NCBI RefSeq assembly: GCF_009908285.1
Contig: NZ_JAAARM010000037.1
Coordinates: 1-55,357 of the forward strand
Direction: 5' to 3'
Length of the DNA stretch: 55,357 nt
Origin: Pseudomonas sp. Fl4BN1
GTDB taxonomy: Bacteria; Pseudomonadota; Gammaproteobacteria; Pseudomonadales; Pseudomonadaceae
Position 1 is the stretch's first letter. Each line of letters starts with the position of its first letter. The notes under the pieces were generated by a model. That model was not told where the DNA came from and did not search any database. It worked only from the letters and a program-made list of their open reading frames with translations. The position numbers and the translations under genes were made by a program. Positions 43,593-52,313 of the stretch are shown here, piece by piece.

Positions 43593-44054
43593 TTAATGCG
43601 CTTTCAACAGCACATAGGCTTCGCCGCCACGCCGATCGTGCATGAGGATGAAGGCCTGGCCGTCGAGAGTGATCCGGGCGGGCACGCTCTGTGCTACCGG
43701 CGTACTGGAAAACTTGCCGGCGGTGCTCAAGAACTGCTGCGTCAGCGAGCTGTCGTTCTGGTTCGGCGTGGTCACCGCGCATTCCTTGTTCAACTGCACC
43801 TGGACGCCCAGGGTCTGATCCTGGTTCATGCCCATCTTGGCGAAGCCGGCGTCGCTGAGTTCGGCGATGCCGTGGGCCCGGGCAGCGGTCTCGGCGCCGG
43901 CGAAGGAGGGTGCGGACTTCAGGCAGATATCGCGAAAGGCCAGGATCCCGGGGGAAGTGATGGTGGGTTCCCGGTTGATTTCCCGGGGCACGCTGGAACA
44001 GGCGCTGAGCAGCGCCAGGCTGGCGAGAAGGGCGGTGCGGGTCAGAGTGTTCAT
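43593..44054 (-). CDS. Lipoprotein of unknown function
   Basis: A 153-residue lipoprotein with signal MNTLTRTALLASLALLSACS; the lipidated Cys is in LLSAC near residue 19. The start at 44054 fits AAGGA at five bases better than ATG at 44060, which overlaps it. The mature part has SFAGAETAARAHGIAELSDA and ITLDGQAFILMHDRRGGEAY, with two cysteines (DICLKS and NKECAV) that may form a disulfide. I do not recognise the family. Confidence 0.7.
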   Translation of the reverse strand: MNTLTRTALLASLALLSACSSVPREINREPTITSPGILAFRDICLKSAPSFAGAETAARAHGIAELSDAGFAKMGMNQDQTLGVQVQLNKECAVTTPNQNDSSLTQQFLSTAGKFSSTPVAQSVPARITLDGQAFILMHDRRGGEAYVLLKAH

Positions 44055-44176
44055 GAACATCCTTGGAAGCGGGCCGGCAAGCAGGCCGGGTGTTGGTTCG
44101 TGCCGACTGCGCGAGTCGGCTGGCTAGCAGGGTAGGCATGGCCACCGTTCAGATCAATGTTTTGTCACGGTGACCT

Positions 44177-45571
44177 TCAGCGGGGCGTCGGCTTCGGCCA
44201 GTGTGGTACCGCTCCACGCCAGCCCTCATAGGCCTTGGCCACTTGCAGCAGCCATTGATCGGCGAAGCGCGGGGCGATCATCTGCAGGCCGATGGGCATG
44301 CCATCGGCAGCGAAACCGCAGTTGATCGACAGCGCCGGCTGTTCGCCCATGTTCCAGGGCAGGGTGAAGACGATGTGCTCGAACGGTTGCTGCGGGTCGT
44401 TGGTGGGCGACGGCCACTCGGCGGGAAAACGGTTGACCTGATTGGTGGGCGAGAGCACCAGATCAAACTCGCTGAACACCCGGGCGGCGCGGCGGCGCAT
44501 CTCGAAGGTCTGGTTGAAACCCTGCACCGCCTCGACCCCGGACAGGTCGGCGCCAGGGGCAGCCCAGTCGCGGATATAGGGCAGCACCTTGGCGAACTGC
44601 TCGGCGCCCAGGGCTGACAGTTCCGCCCACTGTCGGGCCCGCCAGAAGCGGTCCAGGCCATCCAGTTGCGCGCGGTCCATGATCGGCGCCAGAGTGCGCA
44701 CCTGGGCGCCGTGGCTTTCGAACAGCCGTGCGGCGCGCTCCACCGCCTGGCAGACAAAACCTTCCGGTTGCAGCCCGGCGCCGGGTTGCAGCATCAGGCC
44801 GATCTTCAAGCCGTTGACCGACACGGGTTCATCGCTCCAGTCGCTGGTCAATGGCGGCAGGCTGGTGGCATCGCGGGCATCGGGCTTGGCCAGGTAGCGC
44901 ATCAGCAGCACCGTATCCTCGACGCTGCGGGTCATGGGCCCGGCGCAACGCCCGGTGTAGTAGGGGTCGATGGGAATCCGCCCGAGGGTCGGCTTGAACC
45001 CCACCAGCCCGCACCAGGCGGCGGGCAGGCGCACCGAGCCGCCGATGTCGGTGCCGATGTGCAGCGGCCCGTAGCCGGCTGCGGCCGCCGCCCCGGCCCC
45101 GGAGCTGGAACCACCGGTATTGCAGGCAGTGTTCCAGGGATTGCGGGTGATGCCGTGGAAGCTCGACAACCCCGAGGACAACATGCCGAAATCCGGCACC
45201 GTGGTCTTGGCCAGGATGATCGCCCCGGCTTCGCGCATTCGCGCGGCGGGCGGTGCATCCTGCAGGGCAGGTTTCAACGTGGTGGCGGCGCTGCCCAGGG
45301 GAATCGGCGTGCCCTGGGTGGCGATCAACTCCTTGACCGTCACCGGCACCCCATCCAGCGGGCCGTTGGGCGCGCCTTTGTTCCAGCGCTCGGTGGAGGC
45401 CCGGGCCTGCTGGCGCACCTGCTGCGGATCGAAGGCGTAGAGCGCGCGGATATGCGGCTCCCAAGCCTGGATATGGGCCAGCAGATGCTCGTAGTAGTCC
45501 GTGGGGGAAAGCTTGCGGCTGGCGAACAGTGCCAGTAACTGGGCGGCTTGCAGATCGTGTAAATCAGTCAT
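44177..45571 (-). CDS. Amidase-signature family hydrolase
   Basis: A 464-residue amidase. The triad is Lys in VPVTVKELIATQG near residue 78, cis-Ser in NTGGSSSGAGAAAAAG near 152 and nucleophilic Ser in GTDIGGSVRLPAAWCG near 176. It is cytoplasmic. The start at 45571 has AAGGA at eight bases; 45580 is an alternative. It has the layout of 6-aminohexanoate- or aryl-amidases, but the substrate is unknown. Its neighbour 46206-47618 is a second amidase about 600 bp away; they are not obviously a tandem duplication because sequence outside the signature differs. Confidence 0.87.
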   Translation of the reverse strand: MTDLHDLQAAQLLALFASRKLSPTDYYEHLLAHIQAWEPHIRALYAFDPQQVRQQARASTERWNKGAPNGPLDGVPVTVKELIATQGTPIPLGSAATTLKPALQDAPPAARMREAGAIILAKTTVPDFGMLSSGLSSFHGITRNPWNTACNTGGSSSGAGAAAAAGYGPLHIGTDIGGSVRLPAAWCGLVGFKPTLGRIPIDPYYTGRCAGPMTRSVEDTVLLMRYLAKPDARDATSLPPLTSDWSDEPVSVNGLKIGLMLQPGAGLQPEGFVCQAVERAARLFESHGAQVRTLAPIMDRAQLDGLDRFWRARQWAELSALGAEQFAKVLPYIRDWAAPGADLSGVEAVQGFNQTFEMRRRAARVFSEFDLVLSPTNQVNRFPAEWPSPTNDPQQPFEHIVFTLPWNMGEQPALSINCGFAADGMPIGLQMIAPRFADQWLLQVAKAYEGWRGAVPHWPKPTPR

Positions 45572-45744
45572 CGAACCCATCCTTGTGTCGGGCGTCAATC
45601 GGGTTGTTGATGAACCGACTCTAGCGCTTGCGCTTCGCTCCAACCATTACCCATGACGCCGCGGGGTATTGCATTTGTGTGTGTCCTGTCCCTGAATGGT
45701 CGACTTTCCTGGCGCTGTTTGCCGCTGACTGAGGCGTGTCACCG

Positions 45745-46056
45745 ATGATCGTGAGAACCTGGCATGGCTGTGTACCCGTGGTGCATGCCGAAGGCTTCCG
45801 GCAACACCTGCAAGTGACCGGGATTCAACACGCCCAAGGGGTCGCGGGCAATCTCGGGGCATTCGTGCGTCAGGAGCGGCAGGGCGATTGGGAGCACTTT
45901 TTCCTCGCGACCTACTGGCAGGACCTGGAGGCGGTCAAGGCATTCGCCGGGGAGGACTGCCACGTGGCGGTGACCTACGCCGACGACGAGCAGTACCAGC
46001 TGCTCTCTGACCCTTACGTTTTTCATCATGAGGTCGAGCGAGTGGCGCGGCTCTGA
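45745..46056 (+). CDS. ABM-like small protein
   Basis: A 103-residue protein resembling antibiotic biosynthesis monooxygenase domains (dimeric alpha-beta barrel): IVRTWHGCVPVVHAEGFRQH at the start and DWEHFFLATYWQDLEAVKAF in the middle. Such proteins are heme-degrading enzymes or general small-molecule binders. The ATG at 45745 has GAGG about ten bases upstream; GTG at 45736 is an alternative. It converges with the amidase at 46206. I see no firm partner. Confidence 0.65.
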   Translation: MIVRTWHGCVPVVHAEGFRQHLQVTGIQHAQGVAGNLGAFVRQERQGDWEHFFLATYWQDLEAVKAFAGEDCHVAVTYADDEQYQLLSDPYVFHHEVERVARL

Positions 46057-46069
46057 GCAGGTTTTCCGG

Positions 46070-46096
46070 CCCCCTGGTTCAGGCTGAACCAGGGGG
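46070..46096. terminator. Strong hairpin between convergent genes
   Basis: CCCCCTGGTTCAG, one G, then CTGAACCAGGGGG: 13-bp perfect arms. It lies 14 bp after the ABM-like gene and before the convergent amidase stop. It is likely a bidirectional terminator, though a U-tract is absent. Confidence 0.6.
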
Positions 46097-46145
46097 ACGG
46101 TGATCGGTGCCGGATGCAGCAACGGGGGGCGGGATCTTCAGGTGT

Positions 46146-46195
46146 CGGTAGCCGCTGCCGCAGGCGGCGATCAGCTTGCAGGGTGCGGCAGCGGC
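46146..46195. repeat. REP-like hairpin
   Basis: GCCGCTGCCGCA (46151-46162) and TGCGGCAGCGGC (46184-46195) form 12-bp perfect arms round a 21-base loop with GATCAG. It is preceded by GGTA. This resembles the GTAG-head, GCCGCTGCCGxAGGCxGCGAT pattern of Pseudomonas REP elements. It sits in the convergent gap, their usual location. Confidence 0.65.
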
Positions 46196-46205
46196 GCCAG
46201 GAGAA

Positions 46206-47618
46206 TCAGCCCCCGACTATCGGCGCTTGCGGATGGTGGTTCGCAAATGCCTGCTCGTAGGCCCGGCACAACCGCAGTACCTGATGATCGGCAAAGCGTG
46301 GGCCGACCACGTGCAGGCCCACCGGCAGGCCGTTATCGGCCAGGCCGCAGGGCACCGATGCCGCCGGTTGCTGGGTCAGGTTGAAGGGGTAGCTGAAGGG
46401 CGTCCACTCCATCCATTCCTCCATGCCCGAACCTGGCGGCACGTTGTGCCCGGCGGCGAAGGCGGTCAGCGGCAGCATTGGCGAAACCAGCAAGTCGTAG
46501 CGTTCATGGAAGGCCGCCATTCGTGCCACCAGAGCCGCGCGAGCCTCCAGCGCCAGGCTGTATTGCGTGAGGCTGATCCGCTCCCCTCGTTCGGCGATGC
46601 GCAGCAGGCCGGGGTCCAGCAGGGCGCGCTGGCTCGGGCTCAGTTGCCCGGCCAGGCGCGCGGCGCCGGCAAACCACAGGGTGTTGAACATCTCCAGCGG
46701 ATCGCTGAAACCGGGGTCGACCTGTTCCACCTGGGCCCCCAGTTGCGCCAACCGTTCCACGGCCAGGGCCACCACTCGGGCCACTTGCGGATCGACCTGC
46801 ACATAACCGAAGTCCGCGCTGTAGGCGATCCGCAGGCCCGTAAGGTCGGTGCTGTGCGGCAGCCAGGGGGTGTTGCGGGGCGCGCCGATCAGGCCGTCGC
46901 GGGCATCGGGGCGGGCCACGGTCTGCAGCATCAGCACCGCATCGTCGACGGTGCGGGTCATCGGGCCCAGGTGCGAAAGAATGTTCATCGCGCTGGCCGG
47001 CCACTGCGGCACGTAGCCAAAGCTCGGCTTGATGCCGAAGGTGCCGGTGAAGGCGCAGGGAATGCGGATCGAGCCACCGGCATCGCTGCCCTGGTGCAGC
47101 ACGCCGAGGTTCAGCGAGGCCGCTGCCGCCGCGCCACCGGAGGAACCGCCAGCGGTCAGGCGGGTGTTCCAGGGATTGCGGGTGATGCCGTACAGCGGGT
47201 TGTCGGTCACGCCCTTCCAGCCGAATTCCGGGGTGGTGGTCTTGCCCAGCAGCACCGCGCCGGCTGTGCGCATGAACTCGCAGAAGGGCGCATCGACTTC
47301 CCAGGGGCCCTCGGCCGAGGTGGTTTTCGAGCCCTTGCGGGTGGGCATGCCACGGGTCAGGGTCAGGTCCTTGATCGACGCCGGCAAGCCATCCAGGGCA
47401 CCGCAAGGCTGACCCTTGAGCCAGCGTTGTTCGGAGGCCCGGGCGGCGTCGAGGGCACCCTGCGCATCGACGTGGCAGTAGGCGTTGACCTGCGGGTTGA
47501 AGCGTTCGATGCGCGCCAGGGCGTCCTCGGTCACTTCCACCGGCGACAGGCGTTTGTCGCGGTAGTGGCCCAGCAGTTCGACGCCGCTCATCTGGGCGAT
47601 ATCAGTGGACTGTTTCAT
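46206..47618 (-). CDS. Amidase-signature hydrolase of the ABC/carbamoylase operon
   Basis: A 470-residue amidase. The triad lies in LPASIKDLTLTRG (Lys near residue 82), TAGGSSGGAAAAAS (cis-Ser near 158) and GSDAGGSIRIPCAF (Ser near 182). The start at 47618 has AAGGAG ten bases upstream and overlaps the upstream hydrolase stop as ATGA. It is the last gene of the operon running from the GntR regulator. With the M20 carbamoylase-type enzyme it should cleave an amide to release a usable acid or ammonia; the substrate is unknown. Confidence 0.87.
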   Translation of the reverse strand: MKQSTDIAQMSGVELLGHYRDKRLSPVEVTEDALARIERFNPQVNAYCHVDAQGALDAARASEQRWLKGQPCGALDGLPASIKDLTLTRGMPTRKGSKTTSAEGPWEVDAPFCEFMRTAGAVLLGKTTTPEFGWKGVTDNPLYGITRNPWNTRLTAGGSSGGAAAAASLNLGVLHQGSDAGGSIRIPCAFTGTFGIKPSFGYVPQWPASAMNILSHLGPMTRTVDDAVLMLQTVARPDARDGLIGAPRNTPWLPHSTDLTGLRIAYSADFGYVQVDPQVARVVALAVERLAQLGAQVEQVDPGFSDPLEMFNTLWFAGAARLAGQLSPSQRALLDPGLLRIAERGERISLTQYSLALEARAALVARMAAFHERYDLLVSPMLPLTAFAAGHNVPPGSGMEEWMEWTPFSYPFNLTQQPAASVPCGLADNGLPVGLHVVGPRFADHQVLRLCRAYEQAFANHHPQAPIVGG

Positions 47619-48895
47619 CGTGCTTGAGCTCCTTGCGCGGCATTGACCATGGCGCGCAGCAGCACGGCGCAGCCGTCGGCGAGGTCCTGGGGCGCGGCGT
47701 TTTCGATTTCGTTGTGGCTGATGCCGCCTTCGCAGGGCACGAAGATCATCCCTGCCGGGCCCAGTTCGGCGACGAAGATCGCGTCGTGGCCGGCGCCACT
47801 GACGATGTCCAGGTGGCTCAGGCCCAGCTGTTCGGCGCCCTGGCGCACGGCGGTGACGCAGGCCGGGTCGAAGTCCAGCGGCGGGGAATCGGCGGTCGGG
47901 GTCAGCTCGAAGCTCAGGCCATGCTGCCGGCAAGTGTCCTCGATCACCTGGCGGACTTCATCGACCATCGTCTGCAAGCTGTCGGCATGCAGGTGGCGCA
48001 GGTCGAGGGTCATCTGCACCTGGCCGGGGATCACGTTGCGCGAGCCCGGGTGCAGGCTCAGGCAACCCACGGTGCCGCAGGCGTGGGGCTGATGGGCGTG
48101 GGCGATGCGGTTGACCGCGCTGACCACTTGCGCGGCGCCCACCAGGGCATCCTTGCGCAGGTGCATCGGGGTGGGCCCGGCATGGGCCTCGACCCCGTTC
48201 AGGGTCAGGTCGAACCACTTCTGCCCGAGGCAGCCCATGACCACGCCGATGGTGGTCTGGCGGTCCTCCAGTACCGGACCCTGTTCGATGTGCGCCTCGA
48301 AATAGGCGCCCACTGGATGGCCGAGCACCGGCCGCGTACCGGCGTAGCCGATGCGCTGCAACTCGGCGCCCACCGACAGGCCCTGCTCGTCCTGTTTGCC
48401 CAGGGTGTCGTCGAGGTCGAACTTCCCGGCAAACACCCCGGAGCCCATCATGCACGGCGGGAAGCGCGAGCCTTCCTCGTTGGTCCAGACCACCACTTCG
48501 ATCGGCGCCTCGGTCTCCAGGCCCAGGTCGTTGAGGGTGCGGATCACCTCCAGCCCGGCCATCACTCCGTAGCAGCCGTCGAACTTGCCGCCGGTGGGCT
48601 GGGTGTCGATATGGCTGCCGGTCATCACTGGCGCGCGCTGTGGATCGCGTCCGGCGCGGCGGGCAAAGATATTGCCGATGCCGTCGACGCTGACGCTGCA
48701 GCCGGCCTCTTCGCACCAGTGCACAAACAGATCCCGGGCCTGGCGATCGAGGTCGGTGAGGGCCAGGCGGCACACGCCGCCCTTGGCCGTGGCGCCCAAT
48801 CGGGCCAGGTCCATCAGCGATTGCCAGAGACGCTCGCGGTTGATCAGCGGGGCATTGCCTTGCAGCGGTTGGGCTAGGTCGATTCGACTGTTCAT
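47615..48895 (-). CDS. M20 Zn hydrolase, N-carbamoyl-L-amino-acid hydrolase type
   Basis: A 426-residue metal-dependent amidohydrolase of the hydantoinase/carbamoylase (ArgE/M20C) family. Metal ligands are in TGSHIDTQP (H, D), GGKFDGCYGV (D), TNEEGSRF (EE), EAHIEQGPVL (H) and GGISHNEIEN (H). The dimerisation domain includes GVEAHAGPTPMHLR. The family hydrolyses N-carbamoyl amino acids, beta-ureidopropionate or allantoate. Its coupling to an ABC importer and amidase suggests a substrate with ureido or amide nitrogen. Adjacent livF ends 13 bp upstream. Confidence 0.88.
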   Translation of the reverse strand: MNSRIDLAQPLQGNAPLINRERLWQSLMDLARLGATAKGGVCRLALTDLDRQARDLFVHWCEEAGCSVSVDGIGNIFARRAGRDPQRAPVMTGSHIDTQPTGGKFDGCYGVMAGLEVIRTLNDLGLETEAPIEVVVWTNEEGSRFPPCMMGSGVFAGKFDLDDTLGKQDEQGLSVGAELQRIGYAGTRPVLGHPVGAYFEAHIEQGPVLEDRQTTIGVVMGCLGQKWFDLTLNGVEAHAGPTPMHLRKDALVGAAQVVSAVNRIAHAHQPHACGTVGCLSLHPGSRNVIPGQVQMTLDLRHLHADSLQTMVDEVRQVIEDTCRQHGLSFELTPTADSPPLDFDPACVTAVRQGAEQLGLSHLDIVSGAGHDAIFVAELGPAGMIFVPCEGGISHNEIENAAPQDLADGCAVLLRAMVNAAQGAQAR

Positions 48896-48908
48896 GGCAT
48901 CTCTCCCG

Positions 48909-49604
48909 TCAGGCGCTCAGGGCCAGGTAGCGGTTCTTGATGGTCGGGTCGGCGCGGAACTCGGCGGCACTGCCCTCGTAGACCACGCGGCCCTGTTCGA
49001 GCACGTAATGACGGTCGGCGAGCTGGTCGCAGACCATCAGGTTCTGTTCCACCAGCAGCACCGGCAGGCCGTCGCTCTTCAGGCTGCGCAGGATCTTCAC
49101 CAGCTCGTCGACGATCACCGGCGCCAGGCCCTCGGTGGGTTCGTCGAGGATCAGCAGCTTGGGATCGTTGAGCAGGGCACGGGCGATGGCGAGCATCTGC
49201 TGTTCACCACCGGACAGCGCATGGCCGGCGTTGCGGCGCCGCTCCTTGAGGCGCGGAAACATCCGGTAGACATCATCGAGCTGCCAGCGGCTGCCCTTGC
49301 GCAAGGCAATGCGCAGGTTCTCCTCGACACTCAGCAGGCGGAAGATGCCCCGGTGCTCCGGCACCAGCGCCAGGCCCTGGCGGGCGATCTCGAAGATCTT
49401 CTGCCCGACCAGTTGCTGGCCGTTGAAGTGGATCTGCCCCTGGCGCGGGCAGATGATCCCGAGAATGCTGCGCAGGGTGGTGGTCTTGCCGGCGCCGTTG
49501 CGCCCCAGCAGGGTCACCAGCTCGCCGGCCTCGACCTTGAGCGAGACGCCTTCGAGCACGTGGCTTTTGTCGTAGTAGGAATGGATGTTCTCGACGGTCA
49601 GCAT
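48909..49604 (-). CDS. livF: ABC transporter ATP-binding protein LivF
   Basis: A 231-residue HAAT-family ATPase: Walker A GRNGAGKTT near residue 35, signature LSGGEQQML near 135, Walker B LLILDEPTEGLAP and LLVEQN. It begins MLTVENIHSYYDKSHVLEGV, typical of LivF. Its start overlaps the livG stop by one base (TGATG). It pairs with LivG to power the same importer. Confidence 0.92.
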   Translation of the reverse strand: MLTVENIHSYYDKSHVLEGVSLKVEAGELVTLLGRNGAGKTTTLRSILGIICPRQGQIHFNGQQLVGQKIFEIARQGLALVPEHRGIFRLLSVEENLRIALRKGSRWQLDDVYRMFPRLKERRRNAGHALSGGEQQMLAIARALLNDPKLLILDEPTEGLAPVIVDELVKILRSLKSDGLPVLLVEQNLMVCDQLADRHYVLEQGRVVYEGSAAEFRADPTIKNRYLALSA

Positions 49605-50365
49605 CAGGCGGCTTCTCCCAGGTAGGCGACGCGTACACGTTCATCGGCGCGCACCAGCTCCGGCGGACCCTCGACCAGGATCTGGCCGTGGCTCATCACG
49701 GTGATGCGTTGGCTGATGGACATGACGATGCTCATGTTGTGTTCGATCAGCAGCACTGTGTGGTCGCGGCCCAGGTCGCTGATCAGCCGGGTCATGATCG
49801 GGATGTCGTCGATGCCCATGCCGGAGGTCGGTTCGTCGAGCATCAGCAGGCGCGGTTTCGAGCAGATCGACATGCCCACTTCCAGCACTCGCTGCTGGCC
49901 GTGGGACAGCTCGCCGGCCAGGGTCTGGGCGCGGGCGGTGAGTTGCAGGCGCTCCAGCACCTGGTCGGCCACCTCCAGGTGTTCGCGGCGGCTGTCCACG
50001 TGCCGCCAGAAGTTCAGCGCGCCCAGGCCGTCGCGGCCCTGGGCCGCCAGGCGCAGGTTTTCTCGCACGCTGAGGTTCTGGAACAGGCTGGTGAGCTGGA
50101 ATGAGCGGGCCATGCCCAGGCCGACCCGGCCGTGGGCCGGTTTCTTGATGATGTTCTGGCCGTTGAAGCGGATCGCCCCGGCACTGGCCTGGCGTTCGCC
50201 GGTGAGGCAGTGGAACAGGCTGGTCTTGCCGGCACCGTTGGGGCCGATGATGGTGTGGATGGTGCCGGCCTCGACCTTGAGGTTGACGCCGTTGACCGCA
50301 TGGAAGGCACCGTAGGCCAATTCCAGGTCGCGGGTTTCCAGCAGGTACTCTGCGGGCTGGCTCAT
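49604..50365 (-). CDS. livG: ABC transporter ATP-binding protein LivG
   Basis: A 253-residue HAAT ATPase: Walker A GPNGAGKTS near residue 43, signature LSHGQQRVLEVG near 155, Walker B LLMLDEPTSGMG, and LLIEHNMS. The signature reads LSHGQQ rather than LSGGQ, which occurs in urea and amide-type LivG relatives. The ATG at 50365 overlaps the livM stop as ATGA. It is a separate subunit here, unlike the fused LivM-LivG at 8094-9896. Confidence 0.92.
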   Translation of the reverse strand: MSQPAEYLLETRDLELAYGAFHAVNGVNLKVEAGTIHTIIGPNGAGKTSLFHCLTGERQASAGAIRFNGQNIIKKPAHGRVGLGMARSFQLTSLFQNLSVRENLRLAAQGRDGLGALNFWRHVDSRREHLEVADQVLERLQLTARAQTLAGELSHGQQRVLEVGMSICSKPRLLMLDEPTSGMGIDDIPIMTRLISDLGRDHTVLLIEHNMSIVMSISQRITVMSHGQILVEGPPELVRADERVRVAYLGEAA

Positions 50366-51378
50366 GAGCGATTCTCCTCGGCCTGCAAGGCCGTCTTGCG
50401 TGCGCCTTTGAGGCGTTCGAACAGACCCGACAGGCCACCCCACAAACCGCCGCGCAGGAACACCACCACCAGGATCAGGATCACCCCCAAAAGGATCAGC
50501 CAGCGCGGCCAGAGCTCGGAGAGGAATTCGCCTAGCAGGACGATGGAACCGGCGCCGAGCAGGGAGCCGAACAGCGAACCGGTGCCGCCGACGATGGTCA
50601 TGATCAGGATGTTTTCCGACATCGCCAGGTCGATGTTCGACAGCGGCACGAAGTGCAGAAGCATGGCGTACAGCGCCCCGGCGATCCCGGTCACGGCGCC
50701 GGAGAGCATGAACACCAGGATCTTGAAATGCCGGGTGTCGTAGCCGATGGCGGCGGCGCGGGTTTCGTTCTCGCGGATGGCCATCAGGGTGCTGCCGAAC
50801 GGCGAGGCGATCACCCGCCGGGCGCCGATGAAAATCAGCAGGAACAGAACCGCGACAAAACCGTAGAAGTAGCGGGCGTCGGCCAGGGACAGCAGCACCG
50901 TGTCGCCGAGGCGGATCTCCGGCCGCGGCACGCTGAGCAGGCCGTTGTCGCCGCCGGTCCAGTCGCTGAGGGTGTAGGCGATGAAGTAGGCCATCTGGCT
51001 GAAGGCCAGGGTCAGCATCACGAAGTAGATGCCGGTGCGGCGGATCGCCAGGGCGCCCACCAGCAAGGCCAGCAGCGCACCGACCAGGGCCGCGCCGAGC
51101 AGGGCGCTGAACAGGCCAAGGTGCAGGTGGATCATCATCAGCGCGGCGCAATAGGCGCCGGCACCGAAGAAGATGCCCTGGCCGAACGACAGCAGCCCGG
51201 TGTAGCCCAGCAGCAGGTTACAGGCCAGCGCCGCGAGGGCGAAGATCAGGATCTCGCTGGCCAGGGTCGCCGACGGCAGCACCAGCGGCAGGCCCACCAG
51301 CACCCCGATCACCAGCCACAGCAGGCCGCGCGATTGGGTCTTGGCAAAGGGCAGGGGGTTGTTCTCGCTCATCATCAT
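50362..51378 (-). CDS. livM: ABC transporter permease LivM
   Basis: A 338-residue permease with about ten membrane segments and the family motif LLGYTGLLSFGQGIFFGAGAY, plus the loop AIRENETRAAAIGYDTRHFK, a LivM signature. The first of three consecutive ATGs (51378, 51375, 51372) overlaps the livH stop as ATGA; any of them may be used. It forms the channel with LivH. Confidence 0.92.
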   Translation of the reverse strand: MMMSENNPLPFAKTQSRGLLWLVIGVLVGLPLVLPSATLASEILIFALAALACNLLLGYTGLLSFGQGIFFGAGAYCAALMMIHLHLGLFSALLGAALVGALLALLVGALAIRRTGIYFVMLTLAFSQMAYFIAYTLSDWTGGDNGLLSVPRPEIRLGDTVLLSLADARYFYGFVAVLFLLIFIGARRVIASPFGSTLMAIRENETRAAAIGYDTRHFKILVFMLSGAVTGIAGALYAMLLHFVPLSNIDLAMSENILIMTIVGGTGSLFGSLLGAGSIVLLGEFLSELWPRWLILLGVILILVVVFLRGGLWGGLSGLFERLKGARKTALQAEENRS

Positions 51379-52235
51379 GCTCTCCCGAACAGGCCGTAAG
51401 GACGCACCAGAATCACTGCCGCCATGGCGCCGTAGATCATCAGGCTGGCGCCCTGGGGCCACAGCGTGGTCATCAGGCTTTGCACCACGCCCACCAGCAG
51501 GCCGCCCACCAGGGCGCCGCTGAACGAACCCATGCCGCCGATCACCACCACCACGAAGGCCACCCCGAGAATTTCCGGGCCGACAAAGGGCTGGGCCCCG
51601 CGCAGTGGCGCGAACAGCACCCCGGCGATGCCGGCCAGGGCCACGCCGAGGGCGAAGGTCATGGAGAACAGACGCAAGATGTTGGTGCCCAGCAACGACA
51701 CGGTTTCGGTGCTTTCACTGCCGGCGCGCACCAGGGCGCCGAAGCGCGTGCGCTCCAGCAGCAGCCACAGGCCCAGCCCCACCAGGGCTGAGAACAGGAT
51801 CAGGAACAGCCGGTAGTAGGGGTAGACGAAGTCGCCGATGACCAGCACCCCGCGAAGCGCCTCCGGCACCGCCACGGCCTTGCCCACCGGGCCCCAGATC
51901 ATCACGCTGGCTTCCTGGATGATCAGCGCGATGCCCAGGGTGACGAGGATCTGGAACATGTGCGGCAAGTGGTAGATGCGCTGGATCAGCACGCGCTCGA
52001 TGACCCAGGCCAGTGCCGCCACCACCAGCGGTGCGATCAGCAGCGCCAGCCAGAAGTTGCCGGTCAGGGCGACAGCGGTGTAGCACAGGTAGGCGCCGAG
52101 CACGAAGAACGCGCCGTGGGCGAAGTTGACGAAATTCAGCAGGCCGAAAATGATCGTCAGGCCCACCGCGATCAGGAAGTAGATCATCCCCAGCCCGAGG
52201 CCGTTGAGGATCTGGAACAGGTACAAATTGAGCAT
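51375..52235 (-). CDS. livH: ABC transporter permease LivH
   Basis: A 286-residue permease of normal length, starting MLNLYLFQILNGLGLGMIYF, with the family motif GLTIIFGLLNFVNFAHGAFF and the conserved VVIGGMGSFSGALVGGLLVG. The ATG at 52235 has GAGGG upstream. It lies 78 bp after the binding protein gene. It is clearly different from the longer LivH-like protein at 9893-10930. Confidence 0.92.
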   Translation of the reverse strand: MLNLYLFQILNGLGLGMIYFLIAVGLTIIFGLLNFVNFAHGAFFVLGAYLCYTAVALTGNFWLALLIAPLVVAALAWVIERVLIQRIYHLPHMFQILVTLGIALIIQEASVMIWGPVGKAVAVPEALRGVLVIGDFVYPYYRLFLILFSALVGLGLWLLLERTRFGALVRAGSESTETVSLLGTNILRLFSMTFALGVALAGIAGVLFAPLRGAQPFVGPEILGVAFVVVVIGGMGSFSGALVGGLLVGVVQSLMTTLWPQGASLMIYGAMAAVILVRPYGLFGRA

Positions 52236-52313
52236 GCAGGAACCCTCGGCAGGGAGCACGTCGACGCAAAAGTCACGGAGCCCGCTGCCTGTAGCCAGCG
52301 ATAGAAAGGGCGG

